A stretch of 64,000 nt of DNA, taken from positions 434,001 to 498,000 of the forward strand of contig NZ_NNRI01000021.1 of NCBI RefSeq assembly GCF_002270415.1, written 5' to 3'. The notes under the pieces are model-generated. The model had not been told where the DNA came from, did not search any database, and worked only from the letters and a program-made list of their open reading frames with translations. This DNA comes from Mesorhizobium sophorae. Its GTDB lineage: Bacteria > Pseudomonadota > Alphaproteobacteria > Rhizobiales > Rhizobiaceae. This document shows, in pieces, positions 9,102 through 17,638 of the stretch (its first letter is position 1; every line of letters begins with the position of its first letter). Made by a program: the position numbers and the translations under genes.

Positions 9102-10742
9102 ATGGTTCTACCGGATCTTGCCCTTCCCGACGACGTTGATGCGCTGAAGGCGATGATCCTTTCCATGGCTCGCGAGCAGGCTGCGAGCGAGGCCCGGATC
9201 GCAGTCGCCGAAGCTCGGATCGCAGCATCTGAGGCGGAGGTCGCCCGGCTGAAAGCCGTCGAGAAAAGCGCCAACGAGCGTATTGCCAACCTCACGTCGA
9301 TCCTGAAAGTTTTGCAGCGCACGCAACATGGCACGCGTTCCGAGCGGCTACGCCTGGCCATCGACGACGAGCAGGCCTCCTTTGTCTTCGAGGAGGTCGA
9401 GACCGGCCTTTCGGCGATCCGGAGCGAACTTGCTCACGCGGCCGGGGAAAAGCCGAAGCGTGCCCCGCGCCCGCGCAAGGGTTTTGCCGCCCACCTCGAA
9501 CGCATCGAGGAAGTTATCGAGCCGGAAATCCCGGCCGACTGCGAGGAGTTGGAAAAGGTTCTGATCGGCGAGGATCGATCCGAGCGGCTGGACGTCGTGC
9601 CGCCGAAGTTCCGAGTCATCGTGACGCGCCGTCCCAAATACGCTTTCCGGGGCCGTGACGGCGTGGTCCAGGCTCTGGCGCCGGCGCACATCGTTGAAAG
9701 CGGCCTGCCGACGGAGCGGTTGCTCGCCTATATCGCTGTCTCGAAATACGCCGACGGCCTTCCGCTTTACCGGCAGGAGGCAATCTATCTGCGCGACGGT
9801 GTCGAGATCAGCCGGTCGCTGATGGCGCAGTGGATGGGACATCTGGGCTTTGAATTGCAGATGCTCGCCGATTATATCCTGGAGCGTGTGAAGGAGGGCG
9901 AAAGGGTCTTCGCCGACGAGACGACCTTGCCCACCCTTGCCCCTGGGTCCGGGAAAACCACGAAAGCCTGGTTGTGGGCCTACGCGCGTGATGATCGACC
10001 GTTCGGCGGGACCAGCCCACCGATGGTTGCTTATCGCTTTGAAGATAGCAGAGGCGCCGATTGCGTGGCGCGTCACCTCGCTGGATTCGGGGGCATCCTG
10101 CAAGTGGACGGCTACTCGGCCTATACTAACCTGGTCAAGGCACGGGCCAAGGCCGGCGGCAATGAAACAATCCGGCTCGCAGGGTGCTGGGCGCATCTGC
10201 GGCGCAAGTTTTACGATCTGCACATCAGCGGGATCTCACAGGCCGCGACGGTAACGATCACCGCCATGACCGAATTGTGGAAGGTCGAGGACGAGGTTCG
10301 CGGCAAGGATGCTGGGAGCCGCGCCGCGCTGCGTCAGGAAAAGTCCGCGGCCATTGTCGCGAGCCTCTTCGACCTGTGGGAAAAAGAACTGCACAAGGTC
10401 TCCGGAAAATCCAAGACTGCCGAGGCGATCCGCTACGCGCTCACCCGGCGGGAGGCGCTGGAACGCTTTCTGATGGACGGTCGTATCGAGATCGACTCCA
10501 ATATCGTCGAGCGTGCAATCAGGCCCCAGACAATTACGAGAAAAAATAGTCTCTTCGCTGGAAGCGAGGGCGGTGGACGCACCTGGGCGACCGTCGCGAC
10601 ACTTCTGCAAACCTGTAAAATGAATGGCGTCGACCCACTCGCCTGGCTCTCCCAGACCTTGACCCGCATCGCTCAGCGCTGGCCCGCAGCCAAAATCGAA
10701 CTGCTCATGCCCTGGAACTTCAAACCAGACGCCGTCAGCTAA
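9102..10742 (+). CDS. tnpC: IS66 transposase TnpC
   Basis: The 546-residue DDE transposase starts at the ATG at 9102; an in-frame TTG at 9093 is less likely. An N-terminal coiled coil (about residues 15-80, AREQAASEARIAVAEARIAA) is followed by the IS66 zinc-binding/central region. The catalytic core shows VFADETTLPTLAPG, ILQVDGYSAYTNL and the terminal Glu in NIVERAIRPQTITRKNSLFA. The gene ends 8 bp from the right inverted repeat, as is usual. Confidence 0.93.
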   Translation: MVLPDLALPDDVDALKAMILSMAREQAASEARIAVAEARIAASEAEVARLKAVEKSANERIANLTSILKVLQRTQHGTRSERLRLAIDDEQASFVFEEVETGLSAIRSELAHAAGEKPKRAPRPRKGFAAHLERIEEVIEPEIPADCEELEKVLIGEDRSERLDVVPPKFRVIVTRRPKYAFRGRDGVVQALAPAHIVESGLPTERLLAYIAVSKYADGLPLYRQEAIYLRDGVEISRSLMAQWMGHLGFELQMLADYILERVKEGERVFADETTLPTLAPGSGKTTKAWLWAYARDDRPFGGTSPPMVAYRFEDSRGADCVARHLAGFGGILQVDGYSAYTNLVKARAKAGGNETIRLAGCWAHLRRKFYDLHISGISQAATVTITAMTELWKVEDEVRGKDAGSRAALRQEKSAAIVASLFDLWEKELHKVSGKSKTAEAIRYALTRREALERFLMDGRIEIDSNIVERAIRPQTITRKNSLFAGSEGGGRTWATVATLLQTCKMNGVDPLAWLSQTLTRIAQRWPAAKIELLMPWNFKPDAVS

Positions 10743-10758
10743 CCGCTTACTCTGGAAG

Positions 10759-11114
10759 ATTTCTCAGCCAAGGTGAAAGTAGGGCTCGCCGGCCTTGACA
10801 GGATCGGCACGCAGCAGATCATCCGTACCGTGGTCCGCCGGGTCGAAATCGACAACACGCAGGTAGAGATCGTCTTTAGGGTTCCGCCACTCGATGGCCC
10901 AGCCGGCCAGAAACCGCCAAGCCGGACAACCAGTTCCACGCAACATTGTACAGCGGATCGTCGAGCGAACCTTCGCATGGCTGGGCAGATGCCGAAGGCT
11001 GGCAAAGGACTTCGAGCGGTCCATCGAATCCGCACAGGCGTGGGTCTTCATCGCAAACATCCGCATGCTCCCCCGAAGGCTCGCAAGGGCATGAAAACAC
11101 GACGGTCATTCTGA
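10759..11114 (+). pseudogene. Serine recombinase C-terminal tail (separated by IS66)
   Basis: Immediately after the second copy of the 8-bp duplication the frame reads EDFSAKVKVGLAGLDRIGTQ...IIRTVVRRVEIDNTQVEIVF, which joins in frame to RLE of the recombinase at 8220. It is the usual end of such recombinases. The frame then runs without a stop through the element end into the IS5 remnant, so its natural stop codon is not obvious. Confidence 0.7.
10962..11094 (+). pseudogene. IS5-family transposase, 3' part
   Basis: The frame encodes ERTFAWLGRCRRLAKDFERS and continues to NIRMLPRRLARA with stop TGA at 11092-11094. ERTFAW contains the third catalytic residue of the DDE triad. It is the missing C-terminus of the transposase that begins at 5683. 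There are no other disruptions, so precise loss of the intervening element would restore the gene. Confidence 0.88.
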
Positions 11115-11126
11115 TTCAGACACTAA

Positions 11127-11592
11127 GGATTCGCCTGTCTTGTGATGGTGTGCTTGAAACCGCAACTAAACCTCGCGCCGCCTTGCGCTGGCGTGATAGA
11201 TCCGATCGTCGGATATGACAGCATCGAGCTGGCGAACAACGGGCGCATCGCGGCTTACTCGCGCTGCGCCCGACGGCAGCGCGCGCGGCTCCGACCGCCG
11301 CCTCGCATGTTGTCATCTCGTCGCGAGAAGACAACAATCTGCAAACTGAATTGGACAGCCGCGACCGCCGGCTGTCTATTGTTGATCAAAGCCATGGCTT
11401 TGATAGCAGCCGCTAGGGCACTCCTAATGAACGAATGCTTTTTTTTTGTAGCAGTGAGCGTAACGATTGCAACATGTCGCGCCCAGATTAAACCTGCAAT
11501 TCTTATGCAGAGCGTTGCTCCTATTCGCCAGAAACAAGGTGGCCCGACGGAACGTCCGGTGGGGTTCTTTGATCGCTTACTGGCAGGCTGAG
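11127..11592. other. Intergenic region before the aminotransferase/kinase pair
   Basis: There is no convincing gene. The region contains an interrupted inverted repeat GACAGCC(9)GGCTGTC at 11354-11376, a perfect 20-bp palindrome at 11385-11404, and a run of nine T at about 11442-11450. These could form the control region of the following operon, or a terminator for transcription coming from the IS5-type element. Confidence 0.45.
11385..11404. promoter_or_regulatory. Perfect 20-bp palindrome, possible operator
   Basis: ATCAAAGCCA-TGGCTTTGAT is a perfect palindrome 190 bp before the aminotransferase start. Continuous palindromes of this length are typical of dimeric repressor sites and uncommon by chance. 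No cognate regulator is adjacent, so the assignment rests on sequence form and position only. Confidence 0.35.
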
Positions 11593-12921
11593 ATGACCGC
11601 GCGCCACCCCAGCCTGATCGACGCGAGTGGTATAAGCCACCTGCCTGACCGCCTTCAGGACATCATCCGACGCCGGAGCGCGGTGCTCGGTCCCGGCTAC
11701 CAGTTTTCCGAAACGATTCCGGTGGAGTTTGTCTCAAGTTTTGGTGCCCACCTAATAGACGCCGACGGCAATGACTATCTCGACGCGTATAACAACGTTC
11801 CGGGCGTTGGTCATGCCCACAGGCATGTTGCGGACGCCGTTTCTCGCCAGATTGCCTCAGTGAATAACGATACACGTTACCCCCAGGAGCCATTGGTTGC
11901 CTATGCAGAGCGGCTACTTGCGACATTCCCGGCTGATCTGTCGAAGTTAAGCTTGCCCTGCACCGGATCCGAAGCAAATGATCTGGCAATTCGGGTCGCC
12001 AGGTTCCATACCGGCGGTGAGGGTATTATAGCTACTCGTTGGGCGTTTCACGGTCGCACTCGTGAAGTCGCGAGTTTTTCCCCAATGCTAGGCGTTGGAT
12101 CCCCGCTGGGACCGAACGTCCGACTCATTGGCGCTCCGGACCGACGGCTTTGCGAAGCTGGAGGATCTCTTGAGGGTTATATGCGGGATCAAGTGCGTTC
12201 CGCAATTATTGATCTCGAACGGCATGGATACAGGCTGGCAGCCTTGATTGCCGATTCCGCCTTTACCTCCGACGGCATTTTTACTCACCCAGTGGGCTTT
12301 ATGCAGGCAATGGTGGACGAGGTTCACGCCGCTGGTGGCCTCTACATTGCAGACGAGGTTCAATCGGGGTTCGCTCAGTTCGGAGATTCGATGTGGGGAT
12401 TCAGTCGCCACGCGGTCATTCCTGATATCGTCACGATGGGTAAAGCGATGGGCAACGGTTTCCCCATCTCTGGCGTCGTCTTTCGCCCGGAGGTATCTGA
12501 CGAATTTGGGCAGCAGGTCAGTTACTTCAACACACTGGGTGGCCGATCAATCTCTGTGGCTGCGGCGTCAGCAGTGCTCGATGTGTTCGAGCAAGAGAAC
12601 GTGCGTGAACGCGTTGTCATGAATGGCGCGACCTTGCTGGCAGGACTTGAAACGCTGACAAAGGATTCTCCATATGTTGCGGAAATCCGAGGCGGTGGCC
12701 TGTATCTTGGGATCGAGATTGTAGAGGACAGAGTGACGCTCGAGCCCGATCCCTTTCGTTGCGAAAGCATCATCAAACAGCTCCGCGACCGTCGAGTTCT
12801 GATCAGCCGGACGGGCCCTGCGGGCAACGTGTTGAAAGTTCGACCTCCAGTAGCTTTCACCGCTGCCGATGTGTCTCGATTCCTTGGGACCTTTGCCATC
12901 GTAGCGAAGCAGCTTCTTTAG
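11593..12921 (+). CDS. Class III PLP enzyme, probable AGXT2L-type phospholyase/aminotransferase
   Basis: The 443-residue fold-type I PLP enzyme has the class III features: GSEANDLAIRVARF (phosphate binding), LYIADEVQSGF with Asp254, and TMGKAMGNGFPIS with the Schiff-base Lys284. The N-terminal signature YLDAYNNVPGVGHAHRHVAD and NNDTRY resembles the AGXT2-like group (ethanolamine-phosphate and 5-phosphohydroxylysine phospho-lyases) rather than ordinary omega-transaminases. The start at 11593 is chosen because upstream codons look non-coding. The kinase gene follows after 14 bp, and such phospholyases are often linked or fused to APH-fold kinases. The inferred role is deamination/dephosphorylation of an amino-alcohol phosphate; the substrate is unknown. 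Confidence 0.8.
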   Translation: MTARHPSLIDASGISHLPDRLQDIIRRRSAVLGPGYQFSETIPVEFVSSFGAHLIDADGNDYLDAYNNVPGVGHAHRHVADAVSRQIASVNNDTRYPQEPLVAYAERLLATFPADLSKLSLPCTGSEANDLAIRVARFHTGGEGIIATRWAFHGRTREVASFSPMLGVGSPLGPNVRLIGAPDRRLCEAGGSLEGYMRDQVRSAIIDLERHGYRLAALIADSAFTSDGIFTHPVGFMQAMVDEVHAAGGLYIADEVQSGFAQFGDSMWGFSRHAVIPDIVTMGKAMGNGFPISGVVFRPEVSDEFGQQVSYFNTLGGRSISVAAASAVLDVFEQENVRERVVMNGATLLAGLETLTKDSPYVAEIRGGGLYLGIEIVEDRVTLEPDPFRCESIIKQLRDRRVLISRTGPAGNVLKVRPPVAFTAADVSRFLGTFAIVAKQLL

Positions 12922-12935
12922 AAGGCTCTAATAAC

Positions 12936-13994
12936 ATGAACAAATCACCTGGCGTGGTTTTGCAGCGGCTCCTAGAGGAGAGCTGCCTGCTCTCATCTAG
13001 CGAATCTATCGATGCCTTGCTGTTGAAAAACATACTTGAGAGCAATTATGGGCTCAGCGGAAACTTTGAGCGATGGGGCAGCGAAAAAGGCCATACGTTC
13101 AGCCTTAAGGCCGATGCGAATGAATACCTTGTAAAGGTGTCACCTTCTGACGAGCCCCAACCAGTTACGGCCCTGCAGATTGCTGCTATGCGTTATCTTG
13201 ATGATACCGCTCACGCCTTGCCGATCCAGCGGATCACGTCTACCCTTGACCATAGGGATAGCGTTCCAATCGACTTAGGAGATGGCACCTGTCGAACACT
13301 CAGCGTCTTCTGGTTTGTCGAAGGCCTGCTATGGGAGCAATTGGATGCCAACGTTGAGCAGTTGACAAAGGCGGGAGATGTGCTCGGGCGAGTAAACGTT
13401 GCGCTGCGATCATTTAGGCATCCAGCTGCCGGGCGCAGCTTAGTTTACGACATTAGGCACTTTCTCGATTGGGCGGGACTTGTTGAGTACGCGCCAGACC
13501 CTAAGCACCGACTGCTGGCTCAGCGGGTCTTCAATCTCTTCGAAGAAGTCGTGCTACCGAGGCTGCCCAGCCTCGAAATGCAAGTGATACACGGTGACTA
13601 CGCTCCCAACAATGTCGTGGTAGATCCGCACAGCGATGGCTTCGTGAAGACCATCCTTGACTTTGGTGACACTGTCCATAGCGCGGTGATCTTTGACCCT
13701 GCCAACACGGTCGCGCACCTGATCGGCCGCTCGCAGGATCACCCTTGGCAGGATGCCGTTGCCTTTGTCGCCGGGTACGAGCAGAGCCGGCCGATAAATA
13801 ATTCAGAACTTCCACTTTTGCCAGTTTCGGCTCTCGCCCGGCTTACCATGCTCGCGCTGATCAGATACTGGAAGGCGGAGTGCACGCCTGCCCAGAGCGA
13901 GGAGCTACTCGCTAGTGCCGAGTATTACTGGGGCAACCTAGAGCGGGCCATGGCAGTACCGGTGGATAGCGTCATTGCACGTTTCCGTTGCTGA
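12936..13994 (+). CDS. APH-fold phosphotransferase (hydroxylysine/amino-alcohol kinase type)
   Basis: The 352-residue kinase of the aminoglycoside-phosphotransferase/choline-kinase superfamily has the catalytic loop VIHGDYAPNNVVV (HGDxxxxN) and the metal-binding ILDFGDTVHS. It is preceded by an N-lobe with a nucleotide-binding lysine in NEYLVKVSP. It lies 14 bp after the PLP enzyme and is surely co-transcribed. Kinases of this type phosphorylate hydroxylysine or similar amino alcohols before a PLP phospholyase acts. That pairing argues for a two-step catabolic module and against antibiotic resistance. Homoserine-kinase-II-like activity is an alternative. Confidence 0.78.
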   Translation: MNKSPGVVLQRLLEESCLLSSSESIDALLLKNILESNYGLSGNFERWGSEKGHTFSLKADANEYLVKVSPSDEPQPVTALQIAAMRYLDDTAHALPIQRITSTLDHRDSVPIDLGDGTCRTLSVFWFVEGLLWEQLDANVEQLTKAGDVLGRVNVALRSFRHPAAGRSLVYDIRHFLDWAGLVEYAPDPKHRLLAQRVFNLFEEVVLPRLPSLEMQVIHGDYAPNNVVVDPHSDGFVKTILDFGDTVHSAVIFDPANTVAHLIGRSQDHPWQDAVAFVAGYEQSRPINNSELPLLPVSALARLTMLALIRYWKAECTPAQSEELLASAEYYWGNLERAMAVPVDSVIARFRC

Positions 13995-14065
13995 GCCAAT
14001 GATCTTGGTACATGAGAGTGCATCGACCGGCAGTGGTGGGGCCTGCCAACACCGTTCGAGATAAT

Positions 14066-14576
14066 CGAAGGCAGGCCAGCAAAACGGGTTGCAGCTGTGG
14101 AGCGAAATCCAGCGTCGCTGCTTTGCAGGCAGTAAGGCGACGGTCTACAGGTGGATCGCCGCCCGCAAGGAGCGGTCATCGACCGCTCCACCAAACTCGC
14201 AGTGGCGGCCGCCATCGCGCCGCAACTGTGCATGGCTGCTGAGCGAAGACCCGACAGGACGGTTCTTGCGCCATCTCTACGAAACCGCGCCGAGCTTTCG
14301 ATCGCGGGCGACCTCGCCCGACGCTTCGCCGCACTGATCCGTGGCGACGATGATACCGGCCTCGATCAATGGATCGAAGATGCCACGGACAGCGAACGGG
14401 CTTCGCTTGCTGCAGGCATCGGCCGCGACATCGAGGCCGTCCGCGCGGCGATCACCCAGCCCTGGAGCACGAGCCCGGTCGAAGGACAGATCAACCGGCT
14501 CAAGACGATCAAGCGCCAGATGTATGGGCGCTCCGGCTATCCACTGCTGAGAAACAGGCTGTTGGCAGCCGCCTGA
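14066..14576 (+). pseudogene. ISL3-family transposase remnant, truncated and frameshifted
   Basis: The first part (about 14066-14320) reads GQQNGLQLWSEIQRRCFAGS...ATVYRWIAARKER, an HTH-like region. The second part, in another frame, reads RRFAALIRGDDDTGLDQWIE...VEGQINRLKTIKRQMYGRSG, the well-conserved ISL3 C-terminus with the last catalytic Glu. The N-terminal zinc finger and most of the DDE domain are missing. A frameshift near 14310 separates the two parts. Confidence 0.8.
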
Positions 14577-14649
14577 ACCACCCCCGGCAAAGGGCCAGAC
14601 GAGAAGTTCTCCGCCCTTGCACCAAATGTGCGGAAGAACCCAATCTGGA

Positions 14650-14874
14650 TGAGAAGCCGTCCCCAGGTTTTATCGACGCGCCGTAGCCGGCCACCAGATG
14701 CACCTGAAAGGCCCGGACGTCCCGTCCTCCAGACCCAAGCCGCTCCAGGGAGCGGCCGAAATACCGGGAAAACTTCGCCACCGCGTGGATGTAGGATCGC
14801 TGCGTTGCCGGCGACAGATTGCGGATCGTCATGTCCTCGATCATGCGCCGGCGAAGAGGGCTTAATTCGGCCAT
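14650..14874 (-). pseudogene. Tyrosine integrase N-terminal fragment (IS91-associated type)
   Basis: The minus strand encodes MAELSPLRRRMIEDMTIRNL...SYIHAVAKFSRYFGRSLERL, the SAM-like N-terminal domain of a phage-type integrase often found beside IS91 transposases. After about 60 codons the frame shifts (DVRAFQVHLVA follows in a neighbouring frame) and the catalytic R-H-R-Y domain is absent. It abuts the ISL3 remnant. Confidence 0.75.
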
Positions 14875-14978
14875 CTCTCATCTCCTGTTCTCAAGATTGC
14901 GCTTCAACAGCCGCAATCCTTCAAAACAGAAGCCTCATCCGCAAACCACAGCACCAAAGCCGCGTCAGCGGCTTCGTT

Positions 14979-15290
14979 GTGTGCCCAGCATGTTCGACCG
15001 CCTGAGGGTGAAAGTCCCTTAGCCAACCTGATGGAGGTGAAGGCTTAGTGAAGCGCAAGGGCATCATCGCGAGGTGGTGTCTGAAGGAAGCGTGGAGCAA
15101 ACCGCGACCTGACGAACAGAAACCGGATATGAGGCATCCCTGGCCGGACGAGCGGACAACGAGCCGCGAAGTCCATATCCATCAAGGGACAGGGCTGTAG
15201 ATCCGGCAGGGGTGCGGGGAAGGCGATCGAGCTTACCTGGGGAGGCCTGCGTCATGTTCCGATCTCGGAACTGAGGGAATCGCAAGATGA
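14979..15290 (+). ncRNA. Group II intron 5' fragment (domain I)
   Basis: The sequence begins GTGTGCCCAGCATG, close to the GUGYG 5' consensus. It continues with blocks typical of bacterial group II intron domain I: GGTGAAAGTCC, CTTAGCCAACCTGATGG, AGGTGAAGGC and CAGGGCTGTAGATCCGGC. No reverse transcriptase gene follows; the IS21 element begins instead. The intron is therefore a 5' fragment. RT and 3'-end fragments of a group II intron occur 6.5 kb away at 21489-22553 in the same orientation and may be the other half. Confidence 0.65.
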
Positions 15291-15419
15291 CCTGACCGTG
15301 ACGCAGGTGTCGATGGCGGTTGAGAACCGCGTATAGATGGCGCCGAGAGGGAATTGATGCGGAATTCGGCTCGGAGTGGTGCTGAATGACGCTGATGATC
15401 TGATTTGGTTGGGGATGAG

Positions 15420-15473
15420 AGCGCGGGATGCGCCGACAGGAGCCCGGAGGGCGACTGAGGCGCATCCCGCGCT
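15420..15473. repeat. Perfect 15-bp hairpin with 24-nt loop
   Basis: AGCGCGGGATGCGCC (15420-15434) pairs perfectly with GGCGCATCCCGCGCT (15459-15473). It lies 220 bp before the zinc-finger gene of the IS21 element. A different but similarly sized hairpin lies in the corresponding position before the second IS21 copy (40448-40501). Confidence 0.6.
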
Positions 15474-15693
15474 GCGTCCGCGCATGCTACATGTGCGGAG
15501 CGCCGCAATCAGACATCGACCCACTACCACGTAAACTCGATGTCCTATCCCAACGGCCCGTGTGAGGGGACTTGCAGGTCCCCGGGCACTGATGCCGACT
15601 GGTTCACGGTATGCGCCAGCATAATGGCATTGGCGCATTCCGTCGAGCTTTTCCCCGCAATCCCGACGGCGTTCCGAGAGGTTCGCCGCCGCA

Positions 15694-16191
15694 ATGCAAA
15701 CCGGTCGTTTCTTTCTCTGCGCACGGTGCCGCTCACAGGTCTTGCTTTGCCGGCATTGCGATCGGGGTCAGCGCTTCTGTGGTTCTGACTGCGCCCATGA
15801 AGCCCGCCGTGACAGTCTGCGTGCGGCGGGGCTGCGCTACCAGAACACCCGCCGGGGCCGCTTTGCCCACGCCGACCGCTCCCGCCGATATCGCCAGCGC
15901 TGCAAAAACAACGTGACGCATCAGTCTGCACCTTGTCTGCCGGATGGTTCACGACTGAACGCGCCCCTGATCGACGGCACCGTCGCACTGGACGACGTCA
16001 CCGCTGAAGCGGTGCCATCGATCCCTCCGGCTCCGTGCTGCCGGCGCTGCAGTTGTCGGCTGCCGCCGTTCTTTCGCGGCGGCTTCGTGCGTCGCCGAGG
16101 GGCCTATGTCCGTCAACACGACTATGGAGACCCAACCGATGACCATATCCGCCGAGAAGGAAGCGATGATCCTGCGCCTGTACCACGTTGA
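15694..16191 (+). CDS. IS21-associated Cys-rich (zinc-finger-like) protein
   Basis: The 165-residue basic protein has Cys9, Cys12, Cys19, Cys22, Cys29 and Cys33 (FFLCARCRSQVLLCRHCDRG then FCGSDC), a likely double zinc knuckle. Arg-rich RRGRFAHADRSRRYRQR and a C-terminal PCCRRCSCRL follow. The gene in element B (39709-40164) encodes a clear homologue with the same Cys spacing, so this is a conserved coding gene. It overlaps the istA start. Nucleic-acid binding is likely; its role in transposition is unknown. Confidence 0.75.
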   Translation: MQTGRFFLCARCRSQVLLCRHCDRGQRFCGSDCAHEARRDSLRAAGLRYQNTRRGRFAHADRSRRYRQRCKNNVTHQSAPCLPDGSRLNAPLIDGTVALDDVTAEAVPSIPPAPCCRRCSCRLPPFFRGGFVRRRGAYVRQHDYGDPTDDHIRREGSDDPAPVPR

Positions 16192-17638
16192 GAGGTGGCG
16201 CTGTGGAACGATCGCAACGCAATTGCATTGCCACCATACGACGGTCTTCCGGGTTCTGAAGGAGGCCGGTCTGCCCCGCCACAGGCCGGTGATACGTCCC
16301 GCCGAGGTCGACCAGTATCTGCCGTTCGTCCAGCGGACGCTTGAGACATATCCAGACCTGACCGCCAGCCGCCTGTACGGGATGGTGCAGGAGCGCGGCT
16401 ACAAGGGCTCGTCCTCCCACTTCCGGCATATGATCGCGCTCCACCGTCCGCGCAAGGCTGCGGAAGCGTTCCTGCGTCTGCGCACCCTGCCGGGCGAGCA
16501 AGGCCAGGTCGACTGGGCGCATTTTGGTCACATCGAAATCGGCAAGGCTCGCCGCCCGCTGATGGCCTTCGTCATGGTGTTGTCCTACTCGCGCGACATC
16601 TATCTGCGCTTCTTTCTTGATGCCCGCATGGAAAACTTCCTGCGCGGCCACGCCGGTGCGTTCAACGCCTGGAATGGTTTGCCCAGGGTGCTGCTCTATG
16701 ACAACCTTAAGAGCGCTGTGCTTGAGCGTCACGGCGATGCCATCCGGTTCCATCCGACACTTCTGGCCTTCGCGGGCCATTATCGCTTCGAGCCCCGTCC
16801 CGTCGCCGTGGCGCGGGGCAACGAAAAGGGCCGCGTCGAGCGCGCCATTCGCCACATCCGGGAAGCCTTCTTCATCGCCCGCAAGTTCAAGGACCTCGAC
16901 GATCTGAATGCCCAGGCCGAACAATGGTGCCGCAACCAGGCCGCCGACCGGCCATGCCCCGAGGACCGGACGATGACGGTTCGTCAGGTGTTTGCGCAGG
17001 AGCAGCCCATGCTTCTGCCATTGCCCACCAACCCGTACCCCATCGAGGAGCAGATCGCCGCGAAGGTCGGAAAGACACCCTATGTCCGCTTCGACCTGAA
17101 CGATTACTCGGTTCCCCATACTCATGTCCGGCGCACGCTCACCGTGCGCGCCGATCTCGCCCAGGTCCGGATATTCGATGCCGCCACGATGATCGCCAGC
17201 CACCGCCGCAGCTACGACCGGGGCCAGCAGATCGAAGACCCCCGGCACCTCAAGGCGCTCGTCGCCGTCAAGCGCGAAGCGCGCCAGCATCGGGGCCTCA
17301 ACAGTTTGACGCGCGCCGTGCCGGCCTGCCAGAAACTGATGATCCACGCCGCCGAGCGCGGCGCCAATATCGGCGCGATCACCAATGCCATGCTCAAACT
17401 GCTCGACCTCTACGGCGCCACCGAACTCCAGGCCGCCGTCGAAGATGCCTTGCAGGCCGGGGCCTCTCATTCGAGATCGGTTCACGTCGCGCTCGAACGC
17501 CGCCGGATCGCGCGTGGCGCTCCACCGCCGGTCGAAACAAGGCTGCCGGAGCATGTCCGCAAAAAGGATACGGTCGTACAGCCCCACAAGCTCGACCGTT
17601 ACGATCAACTCACTTCCGCAGGCAACGACGATGAATAA
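16139..17638 (+). CDS. istA: IS21 transposase IstA
   Basis: The 499-residue IS21 transposase starts at MTISAEKEAMILRLYHVERW; the matching start in element B supports this over the in-frame ATG at 16106. It has an N-terminal HTH (CGTIATQLHCHHTTVFRVLK) and a DDE core with GQVDWAHFGHI (first Asp), VLLYDNLKSAV (second Asp) and NEKGRVERAIRHIREAFF (Glu). The C-terminal DNA-binding region holds TPYVRFDLNDYSVPH. It overlaps istB by 8 nt. Confidence 0.93.
   Translation: MTISAEKEAMILRLYHVERWRCGTIATQLHCHHTTVFRVLKEAGLPRHRPVIRPAEVDQYLPFVQRTLETYPDLTASRLYGMVQERGYKGSSSHFRHMIALHRPRKAAEAFLRLRTLPGEQGQVDWAHFGHIEIGKARRPLMAFVMVLSYSRDIYLRFFLDARMENFLRGHAGAFNAWNGLPRVLLYDNLKSAVLERHGDAIRFHPTLLAFAGHYRFEPRPVAVARGNEKGRVERAIRHIREAFFIARKFKDLDDLNAQAEQWCRNQAADRPCPEDRTMTVRQVFAQEQPMLLPLPTNPYPIEEQIAAKVGKTPYVRFDLNDYSVPHTHVRRTLTVRADLAQVRIFDAATMIASHRRSYDRGQQIEDPRHLKALVAVKREARQHRGLNSLTRAVPACQKLMIHAAERGANIGAITNAMLKLLDLYGATELQAAVEDALQAGASHSRSVHVALERRRIARGAPPPVETRLPEHVRKKDTVVQPHKLDRYDQLTSAGNDDE

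Larger units (their letters stand above)
8221..10750. mobile_element. IS66-family element, 2530 bp, with perfect 8-bp target duplication
   Basis: The ends are GTAAGCGCGTAGGC (8221) and the complement of GTAAGCGGTTAGC (10750), the GTAAGCG ends typical of IS66. TCTGGAAG is duplicated at 8213-8220 and 10751-10758. The three standard genes tnpA, tnpB and tnpC are all open and in order, so the copy looks complete and recent. Confidence 0.93.
6375..10957. mobile_element. Serine-recombinase mobile element (about 4.6 kb including IS66)
   Basis: An 18-bp perfect inverted repeat TCCGCTGTACAATGTTGC marks the ends (6377-6394 and, inverted, 10940-10957). The outer sequence TCGT is present on both sides (6371-6374, 10958-10961) and joins cleanly to restore the IS5 transposase. 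The element carries a small gene and a large serine recombinase and has itself been invaded by IS66 (8221-10750). Without IS66 it would be about 2.05 kb. I cannot name a published element family for these ends. Confidence 0.65.
5605..11123. mobile_element. IS5-family element split by a nested insertion
   Basis: The left end GTGTCCGTTCC (5605) and right end ...GATTCAGACAC (11123) are imperfect inverted repeats flanked by TAA on both sides (5602-5604, 11124-11126). TAA fits the TNA target duplication of IS1031-type IS5 elements. The transposase gene inside is cut in two by the serine-recombinase element at 6375-10957. Without that insert the element would be about 0.93 kb, normal for this group. 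Confidence 0.7.

Noticed and set aside
12936..13994. Aminoglycoside resistance gene
   Set aside because: The APH fold is shared by many small-molecule kinases, and coupling to an AGXT2L-like PLP enzyme points to catabolism.
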